Source: Spirulina sp. SIO3F2
GTDB taxonomy: Bacteria > Cyanobacteriota > Cyanobacteriia > Cyanobacteriales > Spirulinaceae
Assembly: GCA_010672165.1 (NCBI GenBank)
Contig: JAAHHN010000007.1
Coordinates: forward strand, 1 to 64,000
Direction: 5' to 3'
DNA: 64,000 bases
The notes beneath the pieces are model-generated. The model ran no database searches, had not been told where the DNA came from, and saw nothing but the letters and a program-made list of their open reading frames with translations. Positions 61,320 to 64,000 of the stretch are shown in pieces. The translations under genes were made by a program, and so were the position numbers. Positions within the stretch are counted from its first letter, which is position 1. Every line of letters starts with the position of its first letter.

Positions 61320-63386
61320 ATGGAATCGCTTTCTTCCCTTTATTATGCCCTCACTTTTGAGGAGAACGAAGCGCCGCAGCAACGGGAAATTTCTTTTACT
61401 GGGTTTGTGCGTCGTACCCGGCTCAAGATGATTTCCTTGGCTTGGATCTGTCTAGCGGTCGGATTGTTTACGGTTAGCTTGGAAAATGTTGCCTTGGCGA
61501 TTAAGCAGGGCGATCGCGGTTCTGAAGTGACAACCTTGCAAGAAACGCTTAAAACCGAAGGTTATTTTCACGGGCCCGTAACGGGATATTACGGCCCGAT
61601 CACCGCTGAGGCGGTGCGGCGTTTTCAGCGCACCAACCAGCTTGATAGCGATGGGATTGCTGGGCCCAAAACCCAAGATAAACTCTATGGCCCCGCCGAG
61701 CCCCAAGATGACAGCCGGTTGAGCGGAACGGCTCAACTCCCCCGCCGTTCTTCTGTACCTGCGATCGCACCAGAGAGTTCAGGATTGACGCTGGGGCAAA
61801 ACAAACTCCTGAAACGGGGGCAAAATAGCGATACGGTTCGTCAGCTACAGCTCAAACTCAAACAGCTTGGCTATTTTAATGGGCCCACTACCGGTTATTA
61901 CGGGACGTTGACCGAAGCTGCGGTCAAGCGTTTCCAGAGCGCGAAAAATCTCGCTCCAGATGGGGTTGTAGGTCCCAAGACCCTAGCAATCATTGAAGGC
62001 CGTGAGATTGAACCGGATAATACACCATTCCAGATGGATGATTTCACCGCAGGAGACAGTAGCGGTAGTAACTCACCCTTTGCGGATTGGGAGAGTGCAA
62101 CACAAAATGCGCCCAGAATTGATTGGGAACAGTCAGATTTTGGTTCATCAGATCCGACTTTAGGCTCGCCAGAGAACAGCTCATCCCCTTCGCGCTTGAG
62201 TCAGCAAACTCAGGTGCTCGTGGAGACTGCCCATCGCCTCGCTCGTCCACCACGTCCTGAGGCAAGTCCTCGTTCACCGGACAGTCCTCAGCTTCGCTCG
62301 GCCGCACCACCCTCGGAGACCCCGAGCACTGCTCAACCCCGTCTCAGCCTATCCGATTACACCGCCGAGTTCACTGAAGCTGCCCGTACTGTCACTGAGC
62401 GGATGGCACTCAAGACCACCATCTATGGCAATATTGCCCCCAAGTCGATTGTGCATTCGGGTAAGGGTCTGTTTTTTGCCCAAAACATGATGTATACCCA
62501 CAGCATCACGGTTTATGATCGCAACTATCAATTGGTCAAGACCATCTCTGATGCCATCGAATTACAAAAGTATGGCTATCCACAATATGCTGGCAAATAT
62601 CGAGGCGCACCGGTTGAAGCGTCGTTTTCTCACGATGGTCAATATGCTTGGGTGTCTAACTATCAAATGTATGGCGCTGGCTTTAACCGTCCGGGCAATG
62701 ATAAATGTAATCCGGGGCAAAAGACTGACCCGAGCTTTTTATATCGGGTGAACACCCAGAATTTTGAAATTGATCAGGTGGTGAAGGTGGGGTCTGTGCC
62801 GAAATATGTGGCGGCAACCCCAGACGACCGTTATGTGCTAGTAACCAATTGGTGTACTGATGATCTCAGTGTGGTGGATGTGGCTCGCAATCGTGAAGTG
62901 CGTCGGATTAAGCTGGGCCGCTACCCGCGAGGGATTGTTATTGATGGGACATCGAATCAGGCTTATGTAGCCGTGATGGGTTCCCAAAATATCGCCAAAA
63001 TTAGTTTGGACAAGTTCAAGGTGGATTGGTTTAAGAACGTGGGGCGATCGCCCCGCCATCTGAGCATCGATCCTCAGGGGCGTTATCTCTATACCAGCCT
63101 CAATGGTGAGGGTCGGGTGGCGAAAATTGATCTCAAGACGGGAAAAACGGTGGCCAAGGTGGTGACCGGAAATGCGCCCCGCAGTATGGTGCTCTCTCAG
63201 GATGGTGAGCATATTTATGTGGTGAACTACGAGTCAGACACGATGGCAAAGGTGCGTACGACAGATATGCGTGTGGTGCATACAGTGTCGGTGAACGACA
63301 AGCCGATTGGGATTACCTATGACCCTGCTAAGAAGGAGGTTTGGGTTTCGTGCTATTCGGGCAGCATTATGGTGTTTGAGGGGTAA
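61320..63386 (+). CDS. Peptidoglycan-binding / beta-propeller protein
   Basis: 688 residues. A membrane helix near 37-60 may be an anchor or a late signal. Two PG_binding_1 domains follow: about 60-125 (GDRGSEVTTLQETLKTEGYF, AVRRFQRTNQL) and 165-227 (GQNSDTVRQLQLKLKQLGYF, AVKRFQSAKNL). A proline- and serine-rich linker (about 230-350) leads to a YncE-like beta-propeller (about 367-688: YVAATPDDRYVLVTNW, GRSPRHLSIDPQGRYLY, PRSMVLSQDGEHIYVVNYES). It probably sits on the cell wall and binds a partner through the propeller. No catalytic site is evident. Confidence 0.85.
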   Translation: MESLSSLYYALTFEENEAPQQREISFTGFVRRTRLKMISLAWICLAVGLFTVSLENVALAIKQGDRGSEVTTLQETLKTEGYFHGPVTGYYGPITAEAVRRFQRTNQLDSDGIAGPKTQDKLYGPAEPQDDSRLSGTAQLPRRSSVPAIAPESSGLTLGQNKLLKRGQNSDTVRQLQLKLKQLGYFNGPTTGYYGTLTEAAVKRFQSAKNLAPDGVVGPKTLAIIEGREIEPDNTPFQMDDFTAGDSSGSNSPFADWESATQNAPRIDWEQSDFGSSDPTLGSPENSSSPSRLSQQTQVLVETAHRLARPPRPEASPRSPDSPQLRSAAPPSETPSTAQPRLSLSDYTAEFTEAARTVTERMALKTTIYGNIAPKSIVHSGKGLFFAQNMMYTHSITVYDRNYQLVKTISDAIELQKYGYPQYAGKYRGAPVEASFSHDGQYAWVSNYQMYGAGFNRPGNDKCNPGQKTDPSFLYRVNTQNFEIDQVVKVGSVPKYVAATPDDRYVLVTNWCTDDLSVVDVARNREVRRIKLGRYPRGIVIDGTSNQAYVAVMGSQNIAKISLDKFKVDWFKNVGRSPRHLSIDPQGRYLYTSLNGEGRVAKIDLKTGKTVAKVVTGNAPRSMVLSQDGEHIYVVNYESDTMAKVRTTDMRVVHTVSVNDKPIGITYDPAKKEVWVSCYSGSIMVFEG

Positions 63387-63416
63387 ACAGTTGGCCTTGT
63401 ATAGGCTTAATTGGGT

Positions 63417-63527
63417 TTAATCCATTCGAGACGCAAACCAAAACGCCAACACCACAGTGCAGAAAAACAGGATCGTACAGAACATATCGACCCAAGTATG
63501 CCATTGTTCAGAGTTGATAAAGGTCAT
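63417..63527 (-). CDS. Possible 36-residue single-helix membrane protein
   Basis: An ATG at 63527 opens a 36-codon frame ending TAA at 63417. The product begins MTFINSEQWHTWVDMFC and continues with one hydrophobic helix (ILFFCTVVLAFWFASRM). Aromatic residues at both helix ends and the short polar tail suit a small membrane protein, as found with photosynthetic or respiratory complexes. No ribosome site is obvious and the family is not recognised. Confidence 0.4.
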   Translation of the reverse strand: MTFINSEQWHTWVDMFCTILFFCTVVLAFWFASRMD

Positions 63528-63723
63528 GATTTGGAATGGAAGAGCACGATCAAGCGTGAGCAATAAACTCCATCTAGTCAGCGAAGTTTAAACTGTTGAA
63601 GACAGGATTTACTAGCTCGGGTTAAGAATGATGAGTTAATTCTAGCGTTAGCGCTGGTCACTGCTAATCCTTTAATATCAGGGATGTCATCAACTCACAC
63701 CACCAAGGCAGATTAAGACCGTC

Positions 63724-64000
63724 ATGTTAAACCGCTTTCAATATGTGTCAATAATGCTCGGGAGTTCGCTATTACTGAGCCAGCCCCTCATCGCTCAAGC
63801 CCAAAGCACTCCAATCCAAGCCGAGCCAGACCCACGCATTCAAAACTTACTTGAGCGATTTGAAGGTTACGAAAGTTCCCCAGGCTTTATCTCGGGGGGA
63901 CGCTCCAAGCTTGGTGATACGAGTTTGACTCAAGTTGAGGAGGTGAATTCGCTGCTAGCGTTAGCACGTCGCTATGACTGCCTGCCGAATGAACCGGATT
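63724..64000 (+). CDS. Secreted protein, N-terminal part (possible SLH/porin-type)
   Basis: The frame starts at ATG 63724 and runs off the window after 92 residues. A signal peptide (about 1-27: MLNRFQYVSIMLGSSLLLSQ, ending IAQAQ) is followed by a polar region. A segment TQVEEVNSLLALARRYDCLP resembles the early SLH-like helix seen in cyanobacterial outer-membrane porins and other SLH proteins, though it is degenerate. The full product cannot be assigned. Confidence 0.6.
   Translation, partial: MLNRFQYVSIMLGSSLLLSQPLIAQAQSTPIQAEPDPRIQNLLERFEGYESSPGFISGGRSKLGDTSLTQVEEVNSLLALARRYDCLPNEPD

Noticed and set aside
1-64000. tRNA, rRNA or tmRNA genes
   Set aside because: Reading for T-loop (GGTTCGA-type) signals and rRNA motifs gave no credible structure; a covariance-model search would be decisive.

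Overview
The window is cyanobacterial chromosomal DNA. The HIP1 octamer GCGATCGC recurs throughout, and several genes belong to cyanobacterial families: an nblS/hik33 sensor kinase, a DUF2839 protein, PEP-CTERM and inverse-autotransporter surface proteins, and Wzm/Wzt exporters. No rRNA, tRNA or CRISPR array was found. The genus cannot be fixed from this sequence; a filamentous or Leptolyngbya-like lineage is only a guess.

Layout. 1-7.5 kb (+): tail of an HlyD-type adaptor, a TPR membrane protein, an FkbM methyltransferase, a very large GT39-like membrane glycosyltransferase with a periplasmic beta-sandwich region, and a UPF0104-type membrane protein. 8-9.8 kb: a small membrane protein and an RtcB RNA ligase. 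10.4-30.3 kb: a large polysaccharide locus. Its minus strand carries a GtrII-like membrane glycosyltransferase broken by a 13-bp tandem duplication, its GtrB partner, a 990-residue glycosyltransferase, two different radical SAM enzymes and a PLP sugar 3-dehydratase whose catalytic lysine position is histidine. Its plus strand carries a tightly coupled sugar-nucleotide operon (SDR, HddC-like, HddA-like, fucose-synthase-like SDR, fused E1 alpha/beta thiamine enzyme). A family 2 glycosyltransferase and a Wzt/Wzm exporter follow on the minus strand. 30.6-39.4 kb (-): FHA-GAF-adenylate cyclase, PEP-CTERM protein, transposase remnant, polysaccharide deacetylase, two paralogous beta-barrel/beta-helix adhesins and a DUF2839 protein. 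39.7-47 kb: GH13_18 phosphorylase, signal peptidase I, nblS, a response-regulator/kinase hybrid and a YheT-type hydrolase. 47-57 kb: a 2.8-thousand-residue LamG-like giant protein with a TerD protein upstream. 56.9-64 kb: lpxD, a MAPEG protein, two GT4 glycosyltransferases, a peptidoglycan-binding/beta-propeller protein and the start of a secreted protein.

How it fits together. The 10-30 kb locus looks like a route to an unusual exported glycan. HddA/HddC-like enzymes would make a GDP-activated (heptose-type) sugar, the His-containing DegT enzyme would remove the C3 hydroxyl, the fused E1-like thiamine enzyme could add a two-carbon branch, the fucose-synthase-like SDR would epimerise and reduce, and Wzm/Wzt would export the chain. 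GtrB and the GtrII-like protein would decorate it from the periplasmic side. This pathway is an inference.

Most interesting signals: (1) a ~50-residue module, six copies in three neighbouring proteins of unrelated chemistry (GtrII-like, radical SAM/SPASM, glycosyltransferase), which I do not recognise as a named domain; (2) the exact 13-bp duplication that splits the GtrII-like gene and could be reversible; (3) the combined 3-dehydratase plus E1 alpha/beta sugar operon; (4) the giant repeat protein with a TerD gene upstream.
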